NCBI RefSeq assembly: GCF_900107605.1
Contig: NZ_FNQJ01000008.1
Span: forward strand, 1-64,000
DNA length: 64,000 nucleotides
Source: Acidovorax soli
Lineage (GTDB): Bacteria > Pseudomonadota > Gammaproteobacteria > Burkholderiales > Burkholderiaceae_C
Direction of reading: 5' to 3'
Position 1 is the stretch's first letter. Each line of letters opens with the position of its first letter. Of this stretch, positions 15,726-23,435 are shown in pieces. A program made the translations under genes and the position numbers. The notes below the pieces were generated by a model that made no database searches, was not told where the DNA came from, and worked only from the letters and a program-made list of their open reading frames with translations.

Positions 15726-16924
15726 TCAGCCTGTCCGGCCGGGACATCCTGCATGCCTGGGGCAAGTTTGTCTTCACCGGCGTGGGCCTGGGCCTGCTGA
15801 TCGGGGTGACGTTGACCATGGCCGGGGTGTACCGTGGCATGGTGGACGACGGCAAGGCGCTGCTCGACAACAGCCGCGCCGACATCTGGGTGGTGCAGAA
15901 AGACACGCTCGGGCCCTATGCCGAATCGTCCAGCCTGCAGGACGACCTGTACCGCGGCATCCTGGCGATGCCCGGCGTGGCCCAGGCCGCCAACGTCACC
16001 TACCTCACCACGCAGGTGCGCAAGGGCACAACCGATGTGCGCGCCATGGTGGTGGGCATGGCGCCGGGCCCGGCGGGCGTCACGCCGGGCTGGCCGCCAT
16101 ACCTGGTGGACGGGCGCCAGGTCACGCGCGGCCACTACGAAGCCGTGGCCGACGTGGCCGCCGGTTTTCAGCTGGGTGAGCGCCTGACGGTGCGGCGCAA
16201 CCACTACACCGTGGTCGGGCTGACGCGGCGCATGGTGTCCTCCAGCGGCGACCCGATGGTGTTCATCCCGCTCAAGGATGCGCAAGAGGCGCAGTTCCTC
16301 AAGGACAACGACGCCATCTGGCACAACCGCCGCCGCACCGAGGCCAACCCCGCCTTCAACCGCCCGGCGGTGCCCGGCCTGCTGGACGCCGTGATCGCCT
16401 CGCAAAGCACCAATGCCTTCGTCAACGCCGTGCTGGTGACCGTGCAGCCCGGCGCCGCCCCGCACGAGGTGGCCCAGGCCATCCAGCGCTGGAAGCGCCT
16501 CACGGCCTACACGCGCCCGCAGATGGAAGAAATCCTGGTCAGCAAGCTGATCGCCACGTCGGCCAAGCAGATCGGCATGTTCCTGGCCATCCTCGCCATG
16601 GTCAGCGCCGCCATCGTGGCCTTCATCATCTATTCGCTCACGATGGACAAGATCCGCGAGATCGCCGTGCTCAAGCTCATTGGCACGCGCAACCGCACCA
16701 TCGCCGCCATGATCCTGCAGCAGGCGCTGGCGCTGGGGGTGATCGGCTTCGTGGTGGGCAAGATCTCGGCCACGTTTGCCGCGCCCTTCTTTCCCAAGTA
16801 CGTGCTGCTCATGCCCATGGATTCGGTGGCCGGCTTCTTTGCCGTGCTGGGCATCTGCGTGATCGCCAGCGTGGTCGCCATCCGCATGGCGCTGCGGGTG
16901 GACCCGGCGCAGGCCATAGGCTGA
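15722..16924 (+). CDS. ABC exporter permease, FtsX/MacB/DevC type
   Basis: 400 residues: one N-terminal membrane segment (about 13-33), a large periplasmic domain, then three membrane segments at the C-terminus, as in FtsX-like permeases (MacB, DevC). The loop IREIAVLKLIGTRNRTI matches the coupling region of the family. The ATPase is separate, which is closer to DevBCA than to one-piece MacB. The start at 15722 overlaps the adaptor stop. Confidence 0.88.
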   Translation: MISLSGRDILHAWGKFVFTGVGLGLLIGVTLTMAGVYRGMVDDGKALLDNSRADIWVVQKDTLGPYAESSSLQDDLYRGILAMPGVAQAANVTYLTTQVRKGTTDVRAMVVGMAPGPAGVTPGWPPYLVDGRQVTRGHYEAVADVAAGFQLGERLTVRRNHYTVVGLTRRMVSSSGDPMVFIPLKDAQEAQFLKDNDAIWHNRRRTEANPAFNRPAVPGLLDAVIASQSTNAFVNAVLVTVQPGAAPHEVAQAIQRWKRLTAYTRPQMEEILVSKLIATSAKQIGMFLAILAMVSAAIVAFIIYSLTMDKIREIAVLKLIGTRNRTIAAMILQQALALGVIGFVVGKISATFAAPFFPKYVLLMPMDSVAGFFAVLGICVIASVVAIRMALRVDPAQAIG

Positions 16925-16939
16925 TAGGAGGGTGATGCC

Positions 16940-17650
16940 ATGAGCGCCAAAGGAATCCGCGTGGAAGGCCTGAGCAAAAGCTTTGGCAAGGGCGACACCG
17001 CCGTGCACGCCCTGAAAGACGTCAACCTGCAGGTCAGCCCCGGCGAGGTGGTCGGGCTGGTGGGGCCGTCGGGCTCGGGCAAGAGCACGCTGCTCAAATG
17101 CCTGGGCGCCGTCATCGACCCCACCGCCGGGCGCATGGTGCTGGGCGACGAGGTGATCTACGACAACGGCTGGCAGGTGCGCGACCTGCGCGCGCTGCGG
17201 CGTGACAAGATCGGCTTCGTCTTCCAGGCGCCCTACCTGATTCCGTTTCTGGACGCCACCGACAACGTCGCCCTGCTGCCCATGCTGGCCGGCGTGCCCA
17301 ACGCCGAGGCCCGTGCCCGGGCGCTCGAATTGCTCACCGCGCTGGATGTGCAGCACCGCGCGCGCGCCATGCCGGCCCAGCTCTCGGGCGGCGAGCAGCA
17401 GCGCATCTCGATTGCGCGCGGCCTGGTCAACCGCCCGCCCGTGATCCTGGCCGACGAGCCCACCGCGCCCCTGGACAGCGCGCGCGCCCTGGCCGTGATC
17501 CGCATTCTCAACGACATGGCGCGCCGGTTTGAAACCGCCGTCATCGTGGTCACGCACGACGAAAAAATCATCCCCACCTTCCGGCGGATTTACCACATCC
17601 GCGACGGCGTGACGCACGAGGAAGCGGGCGAGGGCCGCAGTCTTGCATAA
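16940..17650 (+). CDS. ABC exporter ATPase, MacB/LolD/DevA type
   Basis: 236 residues. Walker A GPSGSGKST (42-50), signature LSGGEQQR, and Walker B ILADEPTAPLDS. Most LolD/MacB relatives have ADEPTGNLD here, so the PTAPLD variant is a small departure. It starts 15 bases after the permease and should drive export with it. Confidence 0.92.
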   Translation: MSAKGIRVEGLSKSFGKGDTAVHALKDVNLQVSPGEVVGLVGPSGSGKSTLLKCLGAVIDPTAGRMVLGDEVIYDNGWQVRDLRALRRDKIGFVFQAPYLIPFLDATDNVALLPMLAGVPNAEARARALELLTALDVQHRARAMPAQLSGGEQQRISIARGLVNRPPVILADEPTAPLDSARALAVIRILNDMARRFETAVIVVTHDEKIIPTFRRIYHIRDGVTHEEAGEGRSLA

Positions 17651-17669
17651 CCCCCCACAAGGAAACGCC

Positions 17670-19124
17670 ATGGCAAAGACAACGCAGCGCAGCGCCCGTG
17701 CCCGGCTTGCGCTGGCCGCTGCCGCCTGTGCGGCGCTGCTGGCCGGTTGTACCACCGGGCCCGACTTCCACCCGCCGGCCGGGCCCGACAGTGTGCAGAT
17801 TTCCGCGCAGGGGCCCACACCCCACCCGGAGGCCGCCATCGACCTGGCCGCGCCGTGGTGGCACCAGTTGGGCTCGCCCCCCTTGAACCAGCTGATCGGC
17901 CAGGCGCTGGCCGCCAGTCCCACGCTGGCCGCCGCCGAGGCCACGCTGCGCCAGGCGCAAGAGATGCAGGCGGCGCAGGCCGGCGCCACGCAACTGCCCC
18001 GTGTCGATACCAGCGCGGGTGCCCAGCGCCAGCGCATCTCGCCCAGCGCGCAGGGCCTGCCGGGCGAGGGGCGCAGCTTTGGCCAGTACAGCGCCAGCAT
18101 CGGCGTGCGCTACGCGCTCGACCTGGCCGGCGGCAACCGGCGCGCCCTGGAGGCCCTGGGCGCCCGCACCGACTACCGGCGCTACCAGCTCGAAGGCGCG
18201 CGGCTGAACCTGGCGGCCAGCATCGTCGGCACCGCCATCACGCAGGCGCGGCTGGCGGCGCAGATCGAGGCGCTGCAGGCCATCGTGCAACTGCAAGACG
18301 AGCAGCTGCACCTGGCCGGCGAACGCCTGCGCCTGGGCCAGGCCGCGCACAGCGAGGTGCTGGCGCTGCAGGCGCAGGTGGAACAAACGCGCGCCAGCGT
18401 GCCGCTATTGCGCCAGCAGCACCAGCAAAGCAGCCACCTGCTGGCCACGCTGGCCGGGCGCGAGCCCACGGCGCAGGGGCTGCCCCGGTTCACGCTGGAC
18501 GATTTCACGCTGCCGACCGATCTGCCGCAGGCCATTCCGTCCGGATGGGTGCGCCAGCGCCCCGACATCCAGGGTGCGCAGGCGCTGCTGCATGCGGCCA
18601 CGGCCGATTACGGCGTGGCCGTGGCGCGCCTGTACCCGCAAGTCAACCTCAGTGCCAGCCTGGGCTCGCAGGCGCTGACCACGGGCGCCCTGTTTGGCGG
18701 CGGCGCCGCCGTGTGGAGCCTGATCGGCCAGATCACGCAGCCCTTGTTCAACCCCGCGCTGCCGGCCGAGAGGCGCGCTGCGCTGGCGGCGCTGGACGCC
18801 GCCGCCGCCAACTACCAGGGCGTGGTGCTGGAGGCCTTGCGCAGCGTGGCCGATGCGCTGCACGCGCTGGACAACGATGCCCAGGCGCTGGCCGCGCAGG
18901 CCGCTGCCGATGCCGCCGCGCAGGGCAGCCTGCAGTCGATGCAGCGGCAGTACGCACTGGGTTCTGCCAGCTATCTGCAGCTGCTCAGTGCCCAACAGCA
19001 GGCGCAGCAGATCCGCACCTACCTGGTGGCGGCCCAGGCGCGGCGCCTGCTGGGCAGTGCCACGCTGTACCAGGCGGTGGGCGCGGGCTGGGCGGGCGCG
19101 CAGGAGCCCGACGACGGCAGCTGA
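17670..19124 (+). CDS. Outer-membrane factor lipoprotein (NodT/OprM-like)
   Basis: 484 residues. Signal peptide with lipobox LLAGC (Cys27), then two outer-membrane efflux domains, with GSASYLQLLSAQQQAQQ near the C-terminus. Members form TolC-like trimers. The ATG at 17670 is preferred because AAGGA precedes it. As last gene of the operon it completes an adaptor-permease-ATPase-channel exporter; the substrate is unknown. Confidence 0.9.
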   Translation: MAKTTQRSARARLALAAAACAALLAGCTTGPDFHPPAGPDSVQISAQGPTPHPEAAIDLAAPWWHQLGSPPLNQLIGQALAASPTLAAAEATLRQAQEMQAAQAGATQLPRVDTSAGAQRQRISPSAQGLPGEGRSFGQYSASIGVRYALDLAGGNRRALEALGARTDYRRYQLEGARLNLAASIVGTAITQARLAAQIEALQAIVQLQDEQLHLAGERLRLGQAAHSEVLALQAQVEQTRASVPLLRQQHQQSSHLLATLAGREPTAQGLPRFTLDDFTLPTDLPQAIPSGWVRQRPDIQGAQALLHAATADYGVAVARLYPQVNLSASLGSQALTTGALFGGGAAVWSLIGQITQPLFNPALPAERRAALAALDAAAANYQGVVLEALRSVADALHALDNDAQALAAQAAADAAAQGSLQSMQRQYALGSASYLQLLSAQQQAQQIRTYLVAAQARRLLGSATLYQAVGAGWAGAQEPDDGS

Positions 19125-19163
19125 ACGGCTGCTGCGTCGGGCGGGGCGGCCCGCAGATCGGAA

Positions 19164-19901
19164 TCAGCCCAGCCAGCCCTTGGGCCGCTTGTCGGCCTTG
19201 TTCTCCACCGGGTTGGCCAGCAGCCGCTCTGCCGCGTATTGCCGCATGAACTCCTTGGCCTTGTCGGGCCGGGCCGTGAGCCAGGCGTCGTAGGCGCCTT
19301 CGTTCAGGATGGCGGGCATGCTCTTTTCGCTGCCGGGCTGGCCGTAGCGGCGCAGCAGGGCGTGGTTGTTGGCGTTCACCGTGAGCAGGCAGTAGCTGAC
19401 GATGACGTCGCCATCGGTGCCCTGCCAGCGTGCCCACAGGCCCGCCACGCCCATCGGCTTGCCGTCCACGCGGGCAACCCGGGTGGGCACGGCCTTGCCG
19501 CTGCGCAGATCGTCTTCATAGAACGCGGCCATGGGCACGATGCAGCGCTGGCCGTTCAGCCAGGCATCGCGAAACGCCGTGCCCGTGGAGGCCAGGTCGG
19601 ACTTGGCATTGACCAGCTTGGGCGCGCGCAGCTTCGCATCCGACGCCGACTTGACCCAGTGCGGCACCAGGCCCCACTGTGCGGGTACCAGCACGCGGGT
19701 GGTGGCGGCGCTGGCATCGGTGGGCGTCTCGGGCGCCGCGCCCGGTGCTTGCGCCAGTGCCGCCGCAGTGGCTGCATGCACGATGAAGAAGCCCGGCTTG
19801 CGCGGCCGCACGTGGCGTTCGCCCAAGGCATGCGGGGGCTCCACCGCAAAAGCCTCGCGGTAGGTGTCCGCATGCTGCAGGGTTTCGTAATGGGTGCTCA
19901 T
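19164..19901 (-). CDS. SRAP (YedK/HMCES-like) protein lacking the catalytic Cys2
   Basis: 245 residues. Conserved SRAP blocks are present: WGLVPHWVK, LVNAKSD (Asn), CIVPMAAFYE (Glu), VAGLWARW and EKSMPAIL. In active members Cys2, exposed after Met1 removal, bonds covalently to abasic sites in single-stranded DNA. Here residue 2 is Ser (ATG AGC ACC CAT), and the usual histidine before the MPxIL segment also looks absent. No SD is visible at 19901; the frame is open upstream to 19940, where translation would bury residue 2. So this is either a non-covalent variant or an inactive paralog. It stands alone, converging on the export operon. Confidence 0.82.
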   Translation of the reverse strand: MSTHYETLQHADTYREAFAVEPPHALGERHVRPRKPGFFIVHAATAAALAQAPGAAPETPTDASAATTRVLVPAQWGLVPHWVKSASDAKLRAPKLVNAKSDLASTGTAFRDAWLNGQRCIVPMAAFYEDDLRSGKAVPTRVARVDGKPMGVAGLWARWQGTDGDVIVSYCLLTVNANNHALLRRYGQPGSEKSMPAILNEGAYDAWLTARPDKAKEFMRQYAAERLLANPVENKADKRPKGWLG

Positions 19902-19940
19902 GGGGCGATGGTACCCGCGCCCTGAGCAGGCTGGAAGCAA

Positions 19941-19991
19941 AAAAGTCCTCTAGCACCTGTTGAATAAGCGCTTGCAGCTATCAAAATAAAA
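19941..19991 (-). repeat. Type B repeat, inverted
   Basis: Read on the minus strand: GATAGCT, GCAAGCGCTTATT, a short loop, then GTGCTAGAGGAC. This is the AGCT/GCGCTT/AAGCGC-type element seen at 22160, 28079, 40333 and elsewhere. It lies upstream of the SRAP gene. Confidence 0.55.
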
Positions 19992-20098
19992 GCGAATTAA
20001 GTAACACTCAGGCCCGCAAGCTTGCTGCGGCTGATGTGCATCAAGGCCCGTGTCGCCTGCGTTTTGACGCGCACCGGCGGTGTTTTCACAATGCCGGC

Positions 20099-21388
20099 AT
20101 GGACTTCGCACCTTCCCCCCTGGCCCGGCAACTGCATGAACGCCTGCTGGCCTTCATGGACCGCTACCTGCTGCCCTACAACGCGGCCTGGCACGCGGCC
20201 GTGCAGGCGGGCGACTACCCACCGCCTTTTCTGGAAGACCTCAAGGCCCTGGCCCGCGAGGAAGGCCTGTGGAACCTGTTCTTGCCCACGTTGCGGGAAG
20301 ACGAGCCCGGCACGCGCCTGTGCCACCTCGACTACGCGCCGCTGGCCGAGGCCATGGGCCGCCTGCCCTGGGCGCCCGAGGTCTTCAACTGCCACGCGCC
20401 CGACACCGGCAACATCGAACTGCTGCACCGCTTTGCCACGCCCGCGCAGCGCGCCGCGTGGCTGGTGCCGCTGCTGGGCGGCCAGATGCGCTCGGCCTTT
20501 GCGATGAGCGAGCCCGACGTGGCCTCGTCCGACCCCACCAACCTGCAGACCACGGTGCGGCGCGAGGGGGACGACCTGGTGCTCAGCGGCCGCAAGTGGT
20601 TCATCACCGGCGCGGCGCACCCGCACTGCCGACTGCTCATCGTGCTGTGCCGCAATGCAGATGCCGACCATGCCAGCAGCCACCACCGCCACAGCATGGT
20701 GCTGGTGCCCGTGGACACGCCGGGTGTGCAGATCGTGCGCAACATCCCCGTGCTGCACCACCACGCGCCCGAAGGGCATTGCGAGATCCTGCTGCAGGGC
20801 GTGCGTGTGCCCGCCCACCACTTGCTGGGCGCCTGGGGCGCCGGCTTTGCCATGGCCCAGGCGCGCCTGGGGCCGGGGCGGGTGCACCACTGCATGCGCA
20901 CCATCGGCCAGTGCGAGCTCGCCCTGCAATTGGCCGCCGGGCGCGCGCTGGAGCGCACGGCGTTCGGCAAGCCGCTGGCCGATCAGGCCAATGTGCAGGA
21001 GTGGATCGCCGAGTCACGCATCGAGATTGACCAGGCGCGCCTGCTGGTGCTGCACGCCGCCTGGCTGCTGGACCAGGGCAGCGCTGTGGACGTGCAGCAG
21101 ACCCGCGCGCAGGTCGCCGCCATCAAGGTGGTGGCCGCGCGCCTGCAGCAGCGCGTGGTGGACCGTGCCATGCAGATCTTCGGCGCCATGGGCCTGTCGC
21201 CCGACACGCCGCTGGCGGCCTTCTGGACCTGGGGCCGCGCCCTGCGCCTGATGGACGGGCCCGACGAGGTGCACCTGCGCAGCGTGGCGCGGCACGAGCT
21301 GGACCGTGCGCGCGCGGGCCTGGGCGATGCGGCGGCTTACTTCACCACGCCCGAGCAGTTGCGTGCGCCGCCCCATCTGAGCGCCTGA
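20099..21388 (+). CDS. Acyl-CoA dehydrogenase
   Basis: 429 residues with the three-domain acyl-CoA dehydrogenase fold: helical N-terminus, beta domain (FAMSEPDVASSDPTN and KWFITGA), and C-terminal helical domain. It resembles the long-chain ACAD10/11-like group (QIFGAMGLSPDTPLAAF). FAD-dependent alpha,beta-dehydrogenation of an acyl-CoA; the chain specificity is unknown. The start at 20099 is chosen from the alignment of the first helix; the frame is open upstream. No operon partner. Confidence 0.9.
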   Translation: MDFAPSPLARQLHERLLAFMDRYLLPYNAAWHAAVQAGDYPPPFLEDLKALAREEGLWNLFLPTLREDEPGTRLCHLDYAPLAEAMGRLPWAPEVFNCHAPDTGNIELLHRFATPAQRAAWLVPLLGGQMRSAFAMSEPDVASSDPTNLQTTVRREGDDLVLSGRKWFITGAAHPHCRLLIVLCRNADADHASSHHRHSMVLVPVDTPGVQIVRNIPVLHHHAPEGHCEILLQGVRVPAHHLLGAWGAGFAMAQARLGPGRVHHCMRTIGQCELALQLAAGRALERTAFGKPLADQANVQEWIAESRIEIDQARLLVLHAAWLLDQGSAVDVQQTRAQVAAIKVVAARLQQRVVDRAMQIFGAMGLSPDTPLAAFWTWGRALRLMDGPDEVHLRSVARHELDRARAGLGDAAAYFTTPEQLRAPPHLSA

Positions 21389-21415
21389 AGCCCGGGGCGG
21401 GCGATCAGATCAGCT

Positions 21416-22153
21416 TCAGGCCAGCGTGAGCGCCGCCAGCGCTGCCAGCGGCGCGGTTTCGGCACGCAGCACGCGTGGCCCCAGGGTGACGGGCGCAAAG
21501 CCCTGTGCCAGGGCCAGGTCTTCTTCGGTGGCGCTCAGGCCACCTTCGGGGCCCGACAGGAATACCACCGCAGCCGCAGCGGCGGCGGCATGCAGCGGCC
21601 CGGTGCCGGCGCGCAGTGACAGCAGCAGGCGCGCGCCCTGCGCGGGCGCTGGCGGGTGGGCGCGCAGCCAGCCGGCCAGGTCCACCGCGCCATGCACCAC
21701 AGGCACGCGGTTGCGCCCGCACTGCTCGCAGGCGGCCACGGCCACGGCCTGCCAGTGGGCGATTTTCTTGTCGGCGCGCTCGCCCTTGAGCTTGAGCACG
21801 CTGCGCTCGGCCACCAGCGGCGTGATGCTGGCCACGCCCAGTTCGGTGGCCTTTTCCACCAGCCAGTCCATGCGCTCGTTGGCGGTGATGCCGGCCAGCA
21901 GGTGCACGGCGCGCGGCGCCTCGCGTTCGATGGTGTGGTGGGCGCCCACCTGCACGCGCACATCGCTGCGGCCCATGCGCAGCACGCTGGCGTCGAACTC
22001 GCCGCCGGGGTCGCCCGCGCCCTGGCCGCCATGGAACAGCGTGATGCCGTCGCCCGGCTGCAGACGCAGCACCTGCACATGGCGCGCGGCGCCGGGGGGT
22101 AGGTCGATTTCGGCACCGGTGGCCAGGGGCGCCGGGCAATGGAAGCGGGGCAT
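21416..22153 (-). CDS. RsmE, 16S rRNA (uracil-1498-N3)-methyltransferase
   Basis: 245 residues: N-terminal PUA-like domain (MPRFHCPAPL, HVQVLRLQPGD) and C-terminal SPOUT methyltransferase knot (FLSGPEGGLSATEEDLA, LGPRVLRAETA). It methylates U1498 of 16S rRNA. It follows amgK on the same strand after an 88-bp gap that contains a type B repeat. Confidence 0.93.
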   Translation of the reverse strand: MPRFHCPAPLATGAEIDLPPGAARHVQVLRLQPGDGITLFHGGQGAGDPGGEFDASVLRMGRSDVRVQVGAHHTIEREAPRAVHLLAGITANERMDWLVEKATELGVASITPLVAERSVLKLKGERADKKIAHWQAVAVAACEQCGRNRVPVVHGAVDLAGWLRAHPPAPAQGARLLLSLRAGTGPLHAAAAAAAVVFLSGPEGGLSATEEDLALAQGFAPVTLGPRVLRAETAPLAALAALTLA

Positions 22154-22159
22154 ATGCTA

Positions 22160-22221
22160 ATTATTTAATAGCTATTGGCGCTTGCTGGATAAGCGCCAAA
22201 GCCATATTTTTCTTGAAATTT
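22160..22221 (+). repeat. Type B repeat between amgK and rsmE
   Basis: AATAGCTATTGGCGCTT, a short loop, GGATAAGCGCCAAAGCC and an AT-rich tail. The GGCGCTT/AAGCGCC arms form a near-perfect hairpin. AT content stands out against the flanking genes. Confidence 0.65.
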
Positions 22222-22241
22222 CAGGTGGGAGATGCAGCCCG

Positions 22242-23381
22242 TCACATCCGGCCGTAGGCGAAGCCGGTCACGGGTTCGGTGCCTTCGATCTGGTCCAGCA
22301 TCTTGAGCAGCGGCCCCAGCTGGCGGTAGCGGTTGGCCGTGGCGCGGATATAGCCCATGAAGCGCGGCGCGTCGGCCAGGTACCTGGGCTTGCCGTCGCG
22401 CAGGGTCAGGCGCGCAAAGATGCCAGCCACCTTGAGGTGGCGCTGCAGGCCCATCCACTCCACGGCGCGGTAGAACTCGCCGAAGTCATCGCCCCAGCCG
22501 CTGGCGCTGGTGGCGCCCAGCAGGCCGGCCTTGCGCGCCTTCTCCCAGTAACGCACGGTAATGTCGATGACGAAATCTTCTTCCCAGCTGATGAAGGCGT
22601 CGCGCAGCAGGCTGGCGATGTCGTAGGTGATGGGGCCGTGGACGGCGTCCTGGAAATCCAGCACGCCCAGAGGGCCGCCTTCCTGCATGGGCGCCATCAG
22701 ATTCCGGGTCATGAAGTCGCGGTGCACATAGACCTGCGGGGCGGCCAGGTTGTGGGCCACGATGGCATCGAAGGCGCTTTGCAGCGTTGCCTGCTGCTTG
22801 TCGTCCAGCGTGACGGCGCGGTGTTTGGCCAGGTACCAGTCGGGAAACAGCGCCAGCTCGCGGCGCAGCAGCGCTTCGTCATAGGCCGGCAGCACGCCGG
22901 GCCTGGAGGCCTTCTGCCAGTCGAGCAGCACGTCGGTGGCCTGCTGGTACCAGCCGTAGGCGGCCTGGGGGTTTTCGGGCCGCAGCAGCTCGATCAGCGT
23001 GGTGCTGCCCAGATCGCTGAGCAGCATGAAACCGCCGGGCTCGTCCCACGCCAGGATCTGCGGCACGTTCAGGCCGGCGGCGGCCATCAGGCCTTGCACC
23101 TGCACGAAGGGGCGGCAGTTTTCCTTGTCGGGCGGGGCGTCCATCACGATGCAGCTGGCGCCGGCGGCGCTGTCGATGCGCAGGTAGCGCCGAAAGCTGG
23201 CGTCGGCCGATGCCGGGCGCAGGCTGGCGGGCAGCAGCTGGTGGGCGGGGACCAGCGGTGCGAGCCACTGCGCGAACGCTGCCTGCCGGGCTGCATCGGG
23301 CCAGCTGACGAGGCTGGCCGGGTTGGCGATGGCGGGCGATGCCGCGGCAAGGGGCGTTGGGGGGGAAGAGGGGTGGCTCAT
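22242..23381 (-). CDS. AmgK-like N-acetylmuramate/N-acetylglucosamine kinase
   Basis: 379 residues, aminoglycoside-phosphotransferase fold. The catalytic loop VHRDFMTRN and the metal site DFQDAVHGP are intact. AmgK phosphorylates the anomeric position of MurNAc/GlcNAc in the peptidoglycan recycling route that bypasses UDP-MurNAc de novo synthesis. The position divergent from lptD is the usual one. The usual partner murU is not next to it; rsmE is. The start at 23381 leaves only 54 bp to lptD, so the promoters must overlap. Confidence 0.85.
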   Translation of the reverse strand: MSHPSSPPTPLAAASPAIANPASLVSWPDAARQAAFAQWLAPLVPAHQLLPASLRPASADASFRRYLRIDSAAGASCIVMDAPPDKENCRPFVQVQGLMAAAGLNVPQILAWDEPGGFMLLSDLGSTTLIELLRPENPQAAYGWYQQATDVLLDWQKASRPGVLPAYDEALLRRELALFPDWYLAKHRAVTLDDKQQATLQSAFDAIVAHNLAAPQVYVHRDFMTRNLMAPMQEGGPLGVLDFQDAVHGPITYDIASLLRDAFISWEEDFVIDITVRYWEKARKAGLLGATSASGWGDDFGEFYRAVEWMGLQRHLKVAGIFARLTLRDGKPRYLADAPRFMGYIRATANRYRQLGPLLKMLDQIEGTEPVTGFAYGRM

Positions 23382-23435
23382 GGATAATCCCATTTTACAA
23401 ACCCGCCCTGCCTGGCGCGGGCCGTTTTTCAAGCC

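Noticed and set aside
15641-18100. Long minus-strand open frame opposite the ABC exporter
   Set aside because: A shadow of the adaptor, permease, ATPase and outer-membrane factor; histidine-rich product without a family.
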